Source: Pseudarthrobacter sp. PS3-L1 (lineage in GTDB: Bacteria; Actinomycetota; Actinomycetes; Actinomycetales; Micrococcaceae). Taken from it: a DNA stretch of 64,000 nt. Below, piece after piece: positions 1 to 8,162 of this stretch; the first letter of the stretch is position 1; the number at the start of each line of letters is the position of its first letter. The notes beneath the pieces were generated by a model. It was not told where the DNA came from. It did no database searches and saw only the letters and a program-made list of their open reading frames with translations. The stretch is from contig NZ_JASISU010000001.1 of NCBI RefSeq assembly GCF_030063285.1, forward strand, positions 744,001-808,000, read 5' to 3'. The position numbers and the translations under genes were made by a program.

Positions 1-165
1 GGACACACTCCTGATGCAGCCGTAGGTGCCAGCTCGGCGCCCTGCAGGGCCTCCTGCGGCCATCGTGGAGTGCACAGGGGTGGCAGCCGGTTTCACAGAC
101 GTCCACGCCCGCTACGGAGCCCCGTCCTGACGCAAAGACTATGGGTGCAGGGGAAGCGGACGCAA
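1..165. other. Left edge, no gene recognised
   Basis: No convincing coding frame. One forward frame stays open from base 1 to the TAA at 217-219, but its translation is arginine- and cysteine-rich with no recognisable motif, as expected of an antisense or non-coding GC-rich frame. The tail of an upstream gene ending at base 25 (reading ...LLMQP) is possible but too short to judge. Confidence 0.4.
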
Positions 166-200
166 AGAAGGAGCCGCCCCACGTTGGGACGGCTCCTTCT
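166..200 (-). terminator. Hairpin terminator of the liv operon
   Basis: AGAAGGAGCCG (166-176) pairs perfectly with 190-200, with further CCCA/TGGG pairing inside. Read on the minus strand it lies about 85 bases past the livF stop and is followed by TTTGCG, a weak T-run. Confidence 0.65.
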
Positions 201-263
201 CTGTGATCTTGCTCGGTAATCTTCGAGTGTTCGCGGGAAAAATCTGCTGTCCTGGGCTTCAGC

Positions 264-279
264 CCGGGCCTAGGCCCGG
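264..279. repeat. 16-bp GC palindrome just after livF
   Basis: CCGGGCC-TA-GGCCCGG is a perfect inverted repeat 5 bases past the livF stop codon. It may stabilise the 3' end of the liv mRNA or may be chance in GC-rich DNA. Confidence 0.4.
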
Positions 280-284
280 CGTGC

Positions 285-1055
285 CTAGTCGGAATCGGCC
301 AGGGTGCCCAGATACAGCTGAATGACCTTCGGGTCTTTCATGAGCTCCCGGCCAGTGCCTGTGTAGGCGTCACGGCCCTGGTCCAGAACGTAACCCCTAT
401 CGCAGATCTGGAGGCAACGACGCGCGTTCTGCTCCACCATGATCACTGAGACCCCGGCGCGGTTGATTTCGTGGACCCGCAGGAACGTCTCATCCTGCTT
501 GACGGGGGAGAGGCCTGCAGATGGTTCGTCCAGCAGCAGCACTGCAGGATCCATCATCAGCGCCCTTCCCATGGCGACCATCTGGCGTTCTCCACCCGAC
601 AGCGAGCCGGCCCGCTGCGCACGTCGCTTGCCGAGCTCGGGGAAGAGACCCGTCACGAAGTCGAACCGGTTGGCAAAGTCCTTTGGCCGCTGGAACATCC
701 CCATCTGCAGGTTTTCCTCGATGGTCAGGGCCGCAAACACGTTGTTGGTCTGCGGCACAAATCCCACGCCCTGCGTGACAAGTTTGTTGGCCTTGAGTCC
801 GGTAAGGTCCTGACCGCGCACCACAACCGTTCCTGAATGCACCTTGACGAGCCCAAACATCGCCTTGAGCAGGGTTGATTTTCCAGCTCCGTTGGGGCCG
901 ATGATGCCGATAAGTTCGCCCTTGCGGGCCTCTATGTTGCATCCGTTGAGGATGTTGACCCCGGGGAGATAGCCGGCAACCAGATCGGTAACCTTGACCA
1001 CAGCTTCCTCGGTGGCCGTAGAACCCGCAGCTGCTGCGGGGCTGGTAGCGCTCAT
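285..1055 (-). CDS. livF: Branched-chain amino acid ABC transporter ATP-binding protein LivF
   Basis: The second of two cytoplasmic ATPases that power LivHM-type uptake of branched-chain or related amino acids. The 256-residue chain shows Walker A (GPNGAGKST, about residue 53-61), the ABC signature LSGGE and Walker B (LLLDEPSAGLSP). The first 20 residues are an Ala/Ser/Thr-rich extension before the usual LivF start. Its ATG overlaps the livG stop by 4 bases (ATGA type), implying translational coupling. It is the last gene of livH-livM-livG-livF, all on the minus strand. No periplasmic-type binding-protein gene (livJ/K) is in this window, so the substrate cannot be read from context; urea, amides or short acids are alternatives for this family. 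Confidence 0.93.
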   Translation of the reverse strand: MSATSPAAAAGSTATEEAVVKVTDLVAGYLPGVNILNGCNIEARKGELIGIIGPNGAGKSTLLKAMFGLVKVHSGTVVVRGQDLTGLKANKLVTQGVGFVPQTNNVFAALTIEENLQMGMFQRPKDFANRFDFVTGLFPELGKRRAQRAGSLSGGERQMVAMGRALMMDPAVLLLDEPSAGLSPVKQDETFLRVHEINRAGVSVIMVEQNARRCLQICDRGYVLDQGRDAYTGTGRELMKDPKVIQLYLGTLADSD

Positions 1056-2065
1056 GGCGTGTCCTTTTCTGTTCGGCTGTGCGGCTGTCCCGTCACAGTT
1101 TCGACGCCGATGATCCCGGCGTCCTCGGTGCCTACCACCGACTCGTCATTTGCCTCGAGTTCGGCTTCCAACTCCCGGATGCCCTCGGCATCACCCAGAT
1201 CCACGTCGTGGTGGGCCCCAAGGTAGGCATCGATGACTGCCGGATTTTTCATGACCTCGCCGGGCGGTCCTTCCGCGACGACCTTCCCCTCGGCCATGAC
1301 CACTACCCAGTCGGCGATGTGGCGCACCATGTGCATGTCATGCTCCACAAAAAGCACTGTCATACCATCAGCCTTGAGATTCTTGATGTGATCTAGCAGG
1401 GACTGGGTCAGCGCAGGATTTACTCCTGCCATCGGCTCGTCCAGCATCACCAGTTTGGGCTGGACCATCAGTGACCGGGCCATCTCAAGAAGCTTTCGTT
1501 GCCCACCTGAGAGGGAGGCTGCATAGTCGTCAGTTTTGGCATCGAGCTTGAACTTCTCCAGGAGTACTTCGGCCTGCGCCGTAATTTCTTTCTCCCGGCC
1601 GCCCCAGATGTTCTTGAACAGGGCCTTGCCCAGGCTTTCGCCAGGCTGGTTCGCGGCGCCAAGGCGCATGTTTTCCATTACCGTCAGCTTGCCCATGACC
1701 TTGGTCAGCTGGAACGTTCTGACCATGCCCATCCGGGCCACCTTGTAGGAGGAAACCCCTGCAAGGCTCTTGCCCTCAAACGTCCAGGTACCCGAATTGG
1801 GCGTGTCGAAGCCGGTCAGCAGGTTGAACAGGGTTGTCTTTCCTGCGCCGTTGGGTCCAATCAGTGCAGTGATCTTGTGACGCGGAATCTCAAGATAGTC
1901 GACGTCGACGGCGTTGATGCCGCCAAAGCTACGGGTCACGTTTTCGGCCACGACAATGGGGTCGCGCTTCTTGCACCCAGGCAACGCTTCACCAACGGCG
2001 ATTGGCCTGCTGTCGGTCATAAAGTCCACGCCGGTGTCCGTGGTGTGCTCACTTGAGGTACTCAT
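1052..2065 (-). CDS. livG: Branched-chain amino acid ABC transporter ATP-binding protein LivG
   Basis: First ATPase of the Liv-type importer. It carries Walker A GPNGAGKTT, signature LSGGQRK, Walker B LVMLDEPMAGVNP, and the C-terminal ending AYLGAHHD characteristic of LivG. At 337 residues it is about 80 longer than typical LivG: there is a roughly 30-residue polar N-terminal lead and an acidic C-terminal tail of about 50 residues (rich in Glu/Asp, ending SRTEKDTP) with no recognisable domain. The start overlaps the livM stop by 4 bases and the stop overlaps livF by 4 bases, so the three genes are translationally coupled. Start alternatives: Met16 would remove an acidic stretch, but the overlap favours the upstream ATG. 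Confidence 0.93.
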   Translation of the reverse strand: MSTSSEHTTDTGVDFMTDSRPIAVGEALPGCKKRDPIVVAENVTRSFGGINAVDVDYLEIPRHKITALIGPNGAGKTTLFNLLTGFDTPNSGTWTFEGKSLAGVSSYKVARMGMVRTFQLTKVMGKLTVMENMRLGAANQPGESLGKALFKNIWGGREKEITAQAEVLLEKFKLDAKTDDYAASLSGGQRKLLEMARSLMVQPKLVMLDEPMAGVNPALTQSLLDHIKNLKADGMTVLFVEHDMHMVRHIADWVVVMAEGKVVAEGPPGEVMKNPAVIDAYLGAHHDVDLGDAEGIRELEAELEANDESVVGTEDAGIIGVETVTGQPHSRTEKDTP

Positions 2066-3030
2066 GCGAACGCCAACTCCTTCTTGTTACCGAACACGCC
2101 TTGCGGCCGGAAGATCATCAACAGCATCAGGGCCACACCCACCAGGATGTAGCGGAGCTGACCTGCCTGCGCCGTGGTGAGCCAGGTGATGGCACCGGAT
2201 TCGATCAGTCCGTAAAGGATGCTCTGCGTCAAGGAGAGCACCACCCAGAACATCATGGCGCCGATCACGGGACCGAGAACTGTGGCCATGCCACCGAGGA
2301 GGAGGCAGGTCCAGAGAAAGAACGTCAGTTCTGTCCCATAGTTAGCCGGCTGCACGGCGCCGCGAGGGAGCGTGAAGATCATCCCTGCCAGCGCGCCAAG
2401 CACACCGCCGATGATCAGGGCCTGCATCTTATAGGCGTACACGTTTTTGCCGAGGGAGCGCACTGCGTTCTCGTCCTCGCGGATGCCCTTGAGGACACGG
2501 CCCCAGGGGCTCCTCATCAGCAGCCAGACAAGGATGCAGCAGATGATCACCACGCCCCATCCGACAATACGGATGAAGAAGTCCCGGTTGTTCATGCCCA
2601 GATAGGAGCCCTCAGGGAAGGGGTTCATGGAGTAAAATCCACCCTCGAAGGCTGCCAGCCCATTGGCTGAACCAGTCACTGCGGTCAACTGGTTGGTGGT
2701 GACGATGTACCTGACAATTTCCGCGGATGCGATCGTCACAATGGCGAGGTAATCGGCCCTCAGGCGCAGCGTGGGAATGCCGAGCAGGAGGGCGAACAGT
2801 GTGGCGCACACAATGGCAATCAGGAGTGCCACAAAGAAGGGCACCCCGAAGGTGAGGGTAGAGACGGCGAAGCCGTAAGCTCCCACCGCCATGAAACCTG
2901 CCTGTCCGAAGTTCAGCAGGCCGGAGTAACCGAAATGCACGGCGAGGCCCAGGGCCGCGAGGGCGTAGGCCGCCGTCGTGGGGCTGAACATCTCGCCGAG
3001 TGCGCTGGCAAATATGTTTCCGAAGTCCAT
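2062..3030 (-). CDS. livM: Branched-chain amino acid ABC transporter permease LivM
   Basis: Membrane permease of the importer, 322 residues with eight or more hydrophobic helices. The conserved LivM features are visible: GYSGLLNFGQAGFMAVGAY near residues 33-51 and the EAA-like cytoplasmic loop around GRVLKGIREDENAVRSLGKNVYAYK that contacts the ATPases. It follows livH after 9 bases and overlaps livG by 4 bases. The C terminus reads LMIFRPQGVFG, a family hallmark. It should pair with the LivH-like protein to form the membrane channel. Confidence 0.93.
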   Translation of the reverse strand: MDFGNIFASALGEMFSPTTAAYALAALGLAVHFGYSGLLNFGQAGFMAVGAYGFAVSTLTFGVPFFVALLIAIVCATLFALLLGIPTLRLRADYLAIVTIASAEIVRYIVTTNQLTAVTGSANGLAAFEGGFYSMNPFPEGSYLGMNNRDFFIRIVGWGVVIICCILVWLLMRSPWGRVLKGIREDENAVRSLGKNVYAYKMQALIIGGVLGALAGMIFTLPRGAVQPANYGTELTFFLWTCLLLGGMATVLGPVIGAMMFWVVLSLTQSILYGLIESGAITWLTTAQAGQLRYILVGVALMLLMIFRPQGVFGNKKELAFA

Positions 3031-3039
3031 GGCAGTCTC

Positions 3040-4356
3040 CTAACCCACGCGCTCGCGGCGACCCAGGATGCCCTGTGGCCGGAAGAGGAGCACAACAATC
3101 ATGATGAAAAGCGCACCGACGTACTTGAGGTCGGCGGCCAGGCCAAAAACAGTTGTCAATTCAACAAAAATGCCAACAACTACGGAGCCGATGAGGGCAC
3201 CGAATACTGTGCCCAGCCCGCCGAGCGTCACGCCGGCGAAGATCAGAAGCAGGATCTGGGACCCCATGTCAAAAGTGACTCCGGGCCTGTAGTACGCCCA
3301 GAGGATACCGCCCAGTGAAGCGAGTACGCCGCCAGTGATCCAGACAATCCGGATGACGGAGTCCACGTCGATTCCCGAGGCTGCGGCAAGTGACGGGTTA
3401 TCTGCCACGGCCCGTGTTGCCTTACCGAGGCGTGTCTTGAGGAGTACCACGCCCACTATCGCAATGACCACTGCGCTGATGACCAGGGACCAGAGATTGT
3501 TGGGCGAAATGGAGATGGGTCCAATCTGGACCTCTGCACTCTGTGCGTAGGGCAGCTGTTGGGTAGCTCCGCCGAAGAAGAACTGGATCACGTAGCGAAC
3601 CGCCAGGGCCAGGCCAATGCTGACGATCATCATGGGAACGAGTCCGCTGCCGCGTTTGCGCAACGGGCGCCAGAGTCCGGCATCCTGGGCATAGCCGAAA
3701 ACGCCTCCACCCACCAGCGCGAACAAGATGGAAAGCCAGAACGGCAGTCCAAGGGCATTGAAGCCAAAGACCAGAACGGCACCAAGGGTGACCATCTCGC
3801 CGTGTGCAAAGTTGGTCAGGCCGGTGGTGCCAAAAATCAGGGACAGGCCAACGGCAGCCAGGGCGAGCAGAAGTCCGAAGCTCAGTCCGGCAACCAGGCG
3901 ATTAAGCAGGTTTTGTCCGAAGTCCTGCTGCTGGACCACAATGCCCTTGCCGAAGGCGAAGATCACCGAGAGATTCGAGGTCTGGCTGAACGTGACGTCC
4001 CTGGGGTTGTCCTGCCCATCGGCAAGCTTGATGCCTTCCGGCAGCGTCGATTCATCGAGTTCCACCGTGTACGTGCCCTGCTCTGGAACACCGATGTTCC
4101 ACGAGCCATTGGCCGCAGATGTGGCTGTGCCCGTAAACGTTCCGTTGGTTGCCGTTATGGTGACCTCGGGAAGTGGCGCGCGGGTGTCATCCCGCAGGAA
4201 TCCGCTAATGCTGTTCTGGAACGATTGGTCCGACGGCGGTGCACTGGGAGCCGGCGTCGACGCTAGGGACGCAGGGGCTGCGACCAGCAAGATTGCCATG
4301 ACAAAGGATGCAACGGCACCCATCATCATGAACAGTCCGCGGGGCCGGATATGCAA
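3040..4356 (-). CDS. livH: LivH-type permease with N-terminal signal peptide and carboxypeptidase-regulatory-like domain
   Basis: Membrane permease of the Liv-type importer with an unusual front half. From the TTG at 4356 (AAGAGG 4 bases upstream) it is 438 residues. Residues 1-33 look like a Sec signal peptide (HIRPR, hydrophobic core, ASLAS). About 45-125 form a small beta-sandwich resembling CarboxypepD-reg/transthyretin-like folds (ISGFLRDD..PLPEVTITATNG, GSWNIGVPEQGTYTVELD). The canonical LivH permease follows from about 135 (GLSLIFGTTGLTNFAHGEMVTLGA) and ends LLFRPQGILGRRERVG. Alternative starts are ATG 4329, which loses the charged n-region, and a far upstream ATG at 4473. It is the first gene of livHMGF. 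The outer domain could touch the binding protein or cell wall; that is inference. Confidence 0.85.
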   Translation of the reverse strand: MHIRPRGLFMMMGAVASFVMAILLVAAPASLASTPAPSAPPSDQSFQNSISGFLRDDTRAPLPEVTITATNGTFTGTATSAANGSWNIGVPEQGTYTVELDESTLPEGIKLADGQDNPRDVTFSQTSNLSVIFAFGKGIVVQQQDFGQNLLNRLVAGLSFGLLLALAAVGLSLIFGTTGLTNFAHGEMVTLGAVLVFGFNALGLPFWLSILFALVGGGVFGYAQDAGLWRPLRKRGSGLVPMMIVSIGLALAVRYVIQFFFGGATQQLPYAQSAEVQIGPISISPNNLWSLVISAVVIAIVGVVLLKTRLGKATRAVADNPSLAAASGIDVDSVIRIVWITGGVLASLGGILWAYYRPGVTFDMGSQILLLIFAGVTLGGLGTVFGALIGSVVVGIFVELTTVFGLAADLKYVGALFIMIVVLLFRPQGILGRRERVG

Positions 4357-4473
4357 CCGTCCTCTTGGTGTTCTTCTCAAAATCGGATACCTCCACGTGG
4401 GGGTAGGGCGGCTGAGAGCCGCAGTCAAAATGCGAATGGACCGGGTGTGGCCCAGGCGCCACCTCACCGGCAC

Positions 4474-4726
4474 CTGTTTGTGATCTCCGTCACCCCGCTG
4501 CGCTTATGTTACAGCTCGGTAGAGACTAATAGTGACGCAGTCGAAGACGGCATTGTCGCGATCGGGTAACAACTTCCCGGGCTGTGTCCGGAGTGGTTGC
4601 CAAGAAAATCAGTCACGGTTGTATTGCAGCTGCGGCTGCAGGGAACTTTTCCTGCGCCGGGGGCGTGGGAATTGGTAACGTGAACTACTACGTTCAATAC
4701 CAACTTTTTCTTGGAGGCAACAAGCA
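4474..4726. promoter_or_regulatory. Divergent control region between livH and yccA-like gene
   Basis: About 250 bases without a gene. It should hold the liv operon promoter (minus) and the promoter of the YccA-like gene (plus). An imperfect inverted repeat runs from TTGGTA (4672-4677) to TACCAA (4698-4703) with inner GAAC/GTTC arms (4682-4685, 4692-4695). A GGAGG ribosome site (4713-4717) precedes the ATG at 4727. No clear -35/-10 pair stands out. Confidence 0.45.
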
Positions 4727-5605
4727 ATGGCCCGTGGCGGAAACCCGATCTTCAACGGAAAGAACTTCCGTGGAGCAACCCAGGCGCCGCAAACCCAGCA
4801 GGCGCAGTATGGCGGCCAGTACGGCCAGGTCATCAATGGCCAGGCCCCGCAGCCCGGTGGCATGAGCAGCCAGCAGCTCAACGACCTCTACAACAAGCCG
4901 TCGGCTGGCCCTGCCGATACAGGGAAAATGACGTATGACGACGTCATCGTCAGGACTGCGACCTGCCTTGGCATGGTCCTCGTCGGTGCGGCTGTCACTC
5001 TGGCAGTAGGCATGCAGCTTGCTACCATGCTGATGGTCGTGGGAGCCCTGGGTGGCTTCGTGCTGGCACTTGTCAATACGTTCAAGAAGCAGCCATCGCC
5101 GGCACTCATCTTGGCCTACGCGGGCCTCGAGGGCCTGTTCCTTGGCGGACTCACCCGTGTACTCGATGGCATGTATCCAGGGGTTGGCCTGCAGGCTGTC
5201 ATTGGCACCCTGTCAGTGTTTGCCGTGACGCTTGTGCTGTTCCGGAGCGGGAAAGTCCGGGCCACACCCAAGGCCATGCGTTTCTTCATGATCGCCATGA
5301 TTGGCTACGCGGTGTTTGCTGTCATCAACTTGGTGCTGTCCTTGACCGGCGTCGTTCAGGAGCCCTTCGGCTTGCGGACAAGCGTCGAGATCTTCGGCAT
5401 TCCCCTGGGTGTCTTTATTGGACTCCTGGCAATCGGCCTCGCAGCGTTTTCACTGATCATGGACTTTACATCGATCGAGGCAGCCGTCAACGCCGGTGCC
5501 CCCCAGCGGTTCTCCTGGACCGCAGCCTTCGGCCTGACCGTCACGTTGGTTTGGCTCTATGTGGAGATCATCCGGTTGCTGGCCATCCTGAGGGGCAACG
5601 ACTGA
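4727..5605 (+). CDS. Bax inhibitor-1/YccA family membrane protein
   Basis: Integral membrane protein of 292 residues. The first 75 residues are polar and Gln/Gly/Pro-rich (GNPIFNGKNFRGATQAPQTQQAQYGGQYG), followed by seven hydrophobic helices typical of the BI-1/YccA superfamily, including the conserved later segment FGIPLGVFIGLLAIGLAAFSLIMDF with Asp residues and the C-terminal WTAAFGLTVTLVWLYVEIIRLL. Members are pH-sensitive Ca2+ leak or stress-related membrane proteins; the role in actinobacteria is not established. A GGAGG site lies 9 bases before the ATG. It is monocistronic and closed by the hairpin at 5671-5709. Confidence 0.9.
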   Translation: MARGGNPIFNGKNFRGATQAPQTQQAQYGGQYGQVINGQAPQPGGMSSQQLNDLYNKPSAGPADTGKMTYDDVIVRTATCLGMVLVGAAVTLAVGMQLATMLMVVGALGGFVLALVNTFKKQPSPALILAYAGLEGLFLGGLTRVLDGMYPGVGLQAVIGTLSVFAVTLVLFRSGKVRATPKAMRFFMIAMIGYAVFAVINLVLSLTGVVQEPFGLRTSVEIFGIPLGVFIGLLAIGLAAFSLIMDFTSIEAAVNAGAPQRFSWTAAFGLTVTLVWLYVEIIRLLAILRGND

Positions 5606-5670
5606 CAACCCTGGCCCGGCAGCCAGGGGCAGCCTGAGCGGACGCCTCAGCAGGAACATACATCAACAAA

Positions 5671-5709
5671 AAAGAGCGGGTCCCACCAGTTGGTGGGACC
5701 CGCTCTTTT
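5671..5709. terminator. Bidirectional terminator between yccA-like gene and galK
   Basis: A perfect 18-bp inverted repeat (AAAGAGCGGGTCCCACCA at 5671-5688 with 5691-5708) has A-rich and T-rich flanks on either side. It serves the convergent YccA-like gene (plus) and the galTK transcript (minus). Confidence 0.92.
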
Positions 5710-5716
5710 GTTTTGC

Positions 5717-6892
5717 TCACAGCAGGCGAAGTGCTCCTTGCGCCGGGGTGACCGTGAAAATGTCAGGTGTGGTGAGACCGGCCCGGGCAAAGGCCTTGAG
5801 GACGGCATCCCGTACCTGACGTTCCTTCTCTACAGGCGTCAGGGCGATGGCTGCGCCGCCGAACCCACCCCCTGTCATTCGGGCACCAATGGCTCCGGCG
5901 CTGCGTGCAGTATCCACGGCGAGATCGAGTTCCGGGCAGGAGATCTCGAAATCATCGCGCATGGAAACATGGCTGGCATCCAGCAGGGGACCAATTGCCG
6001 CAGGGCCCGCTGTGCTGAGCAGCTCAACCGTGGCCAGGACGCGATCATTTTCCGTGACAACGTGGCGTACGCGTCGGAAGGTGAGCTCATCGAGGAGGCC
6101 ACTGGCTTCCGTCAGGTCACTCACTGAGACATCCCGCAGCGCGGGGACTCCCATGACCTGGGCGCCCAGCTCACAGGACTCGCGACGGGCTGCGTAGCCG
6201 CCGTCGGCATGGGAGTGGGAGACCTTGGTGTCAATGACCAGCATCACCAGCCCCGCAGGCTCCGCCTCGAAGGGAACGAGCTCAACATGCTGATCGCGGC
6301 AGTCAAGAAATACTGCATGGCCCTTGGCGCCACGCAGTGACGCTGACTGGTCCATGATGCCCGTCGGGGCGCCGACAAAATCGTTTTCTGCCTTCTGCGT
6401 GGCCAGGACCATGTCTTCATCACTCATGCCCGCGCCCGTGAGCTCGTTCAGCGCGGAGACCACGGCGCACTCGATAGCGTGGGAGGAAGACAGGCCCGCG
6501 CCCAGGGGAACGCTGGAGTCCAGGATCAGGTCGATGCCCGGCACCTTAATGCCACGCTGCTGCAGGGACCATAAGACACCCAGTGGGTACTTGGTCCACC
6601 CCTTTGCGGTTCCTGGCTTCAGCGTGGTGAGATCCGTCGTCGTGATTCCCTGGTCCCCGAAAGTGGAGAGCAGCCGCACGGTGGAGTCGGAGCGGACCCG
6701 CACGGCCACACGTGCCGTCTTGTCGATGGCAAAGGGGAGCACAAACCCGTCGTTGTAGTCCGTGTGCTCGCCGATCAGGTTCACCCTTCCCGGTGCCTGC
6801 CAGACGCCGTCGGGGGTGGCACCAAAAGACTCAGCGAAGCGGGCGGACAGTCCGGCTGCATCCAGCGGATGGGGAACGGTGGCGGTACTCAT
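5717..6892 (-). CDS. galK: Galactokinase
   Basis: Phosphorylates alpha-D-galactose at C1 with ATP in the cytoplasm, the first committed Leloir step. The 391-residue protein has the GHMP-kinase galactose motif GRVNLIGEHTDYNDGF (residues 35-50), the ATP-binding loop VPLGAGLSSSHAIE, and the third GHMP motif TGGGFGGAAIAL near the C terminus. Its ATG overlaps the galT stop by 4 bases, so galT and galK are translationally coupled. Transcription ends in the hairpin immediately past the stop codon. No UDP-glucose 4-epimerase (galE) is in the window. Confidence 0.97.
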   Translation of the reverse strand: MSTATVPHPLDAAGLSARFAESFGATPDGVWQAPGRVNLIGEHTDYNDGFVLPFAIDKTARVAVRVRSDSTVRLLSTFGDQGITTTDLTTLKPGTAKGWTKYPLGVLWSLQQRGIKVPGIDLILDSSVPLGAGLSSSHAIECAVVSALNELTGAGMSDEDMVLATQKAENDFVGAPTGIMDQSASLRGAKGHAVFLDCRDQHVELVPFEAEPAGLVMLVIDTKVSHSHADGGYAARRESCELGAQVMGVPALRDVSVSDLTEASGLLDELTFRRVRHVVTENDRVLATVELLSTAGPAAIGPLLDASHVSMRDDFEISCPELDLAVDTARSAGAIGARMTGGGFGGAAIALTPVEKERQVRDAVLKAFARAGLTTPDIFTVTPAQGALRLL

Positions 6893-8037
6893 GAGCGGGC
6901 TCCTTGGGCCATGGCCGTATTGGGGACTGATGGTTCGGATCCAGTGACCGCGCGCAAGCGGTCAGCAACAGATTCCGGGGTGGTGTCATTGATGAAAGCA
7001 CCCATGGCCGCCTCGGAGCCAGCCAGGAACTTCAGCTTGTCCGCCGCGCGCCGGGGAGAGGTGATCTGCAGGTGCAGGTAGCCGGAGCGGCGCAGAAGAT
7101 CATCCACGGGTGCCTGGTGCCAAGCGGAGATATACGGCGTTGGGGTGGGATACAGGTTGTCCAGCCGCTTGAGGAGATCGAGGTAAACGTGCGCGAGTTC
7201 GTCCCGCTCGCCTCCGGACAGGGCGGCGAGATCGGCTACCTGGCGGTGGGGCACAAGATGGATTTCCAGAGGCCAACGCGCTGCGAAAGGGACGTAGGCG
7301 CTGAAGTGCTCACCCTCCAGGATCATGCGAGTACCAGCCTCGCGTTCGGAGCGGAGGAGTGATCCCGTGAGGGTTTCCCGGCCATCATTTTTTTCATAAA
7401 ATGCGGCAGCGGCCGACGCCATGACACTGGCCCTCGGCGTGATGTAGGGGTAGGCGTAAATCTGGCCATGCGGGTGGTGCAGGGTGACACCAATGTCCGC
7501 GCCACGGTTCTCAAAGGGAAAAACCTGCTTAATGCCGGGGAGCGCGCTAAGCGCCTCCGTCCGGTGGGCCCACGCCTCGACCACTGTGCGAGCCCGCGTC
7601 TCGCTCAGGGTGCTGAAGGAACCGGTGTGCTCCGGGGTGAAGGCGACGACCTCACAGCGTCCGTAGGCGGGGCCTGTGGTGCCCCACTCCGGGTGCTCGG
7701 GGATGGATCCCGTAGCAGGGCCAAGGGACGGGAAGCGATTTTCGAAAACTATGACATCGTAGTCTGATGCAGGAATCTCCGAAGGATTGGCTGCAGTCGT
7801 GGGACAGATGGGGCACTGGTCTGCAGGCGGCAGGTGCGTTCTGCTCTGGCGATGGGCGGCGACCGCCACCCATTCGCCAGTGAGGGCATCGTAGCGGACC
7901 TCGCCAGGTTCCCCGCGGGCCGGAAGATCCCGATGATCAGTGGTCTCCGCCGAGCTGCGCGAGGCGGTAGTACCTGCCTCGTCAAAGTAAATAAGCTCCC
8001 GGCCATCCGAAAGACTGGTAGGCGTGATGCGTGTCAT
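6889..8037 (-). CDS. galT: Galactose-1-phosphate uridylyltransferase
   Basis: Transfers UMP from UDP-glucose to galactose-1-phosphate (Leloir pathway). Of 382 residues, the Zn-site cysteines QCPICP, the segment FENRFPSLGP, and the catalytic HPHGQ motif (VTLHHPHGQIYAYP) are all present. I chose the ATG at 8037 because AAAGGA lies 6 bases upstream on the minus strand; a start at 8064 would add nine unsupported residues. It is the first gene of galT-galK and is divergent from a galM-like gene, with an inverted-repeat operator candidate between them. Confidence 0.96.
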   Translation of the reverse strand: MTRITPTSLSDGRELIYFDEAGTTASRSSAETTDHRDLPARGEPGEVRYDALTGEWVAVAAHRQSRTHLPPADQCPICPTTAANPSEIPASDYDVIVFENRFPSLGPATGSIPEHPEWGTTGPAYGRCEVVAFTPEHTGSFSTLSETRARTVVEAWAHRTEALSALPGIKQVFPFENRGADIGVTLHHPHGQIYAYPYITPRASVMASAAAAFYEKNDGRETLTGSLLRSEREAGTRMILEGEHFSAYVPFAARWPLEIHLVPHRQVADLAALSGGERDELAHVYLDLLKRLDNLYPTPTPYISAWHQAPVDDLLRRSGYLHLQITSPRRAADKLKFLAGSEAAMGAFINDTTPESVADRLRAVTGSEPSVPNTAMAQGARS

Positions 8038-8071
8038 GGATGATCCTTTGCGGGAACTGGACAAACGAGTT

Positions 8072-8115
8072 GTTCCATTCTGTCATATATCTACCAAAAA
8101 GAAACAGAAGTGAAC
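8072..8115. promoter_or_regulatory. Candidate operator between galT and galM
   Basis: GTTCCATTCTGT (8072-8083) and ACAGAAGTGAAC (8104-8115) are inverted copies matching at 10 of 12 positions, with centres 32 bases apart (about three helical turns) in an AT-rich spacer between the divergent genes. Such spacing suits a repressor binding the same face of DNA. No regulator gene is adjacent. Confidence 0.55.
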
Positions 8116-8150
8116 ATTATTCTCTGTGGTGGAGGTGTCCATCTGGCGGG

Positions 8151-8156
8151 TACGGT
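8151..8156 (+). promoter_or_regulatory. -10 hexamer, leaderless galM start
   Basis: TACGGT lies exactly 6 bases before the ATG at 8163, and there is no convincing ribosome site, so the mRNA probably begins at the start codon. Confidence 0.5.
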
Positions 8157-8162
8157 GAAGTC

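Noticed and set aside
1..219. Open forward frame at the left edge as the 3' end of a gene
   Set aside because: Translation is Arg/Cys/His-rich without any family motif, and the hairpin at 166-200 lies inside it.
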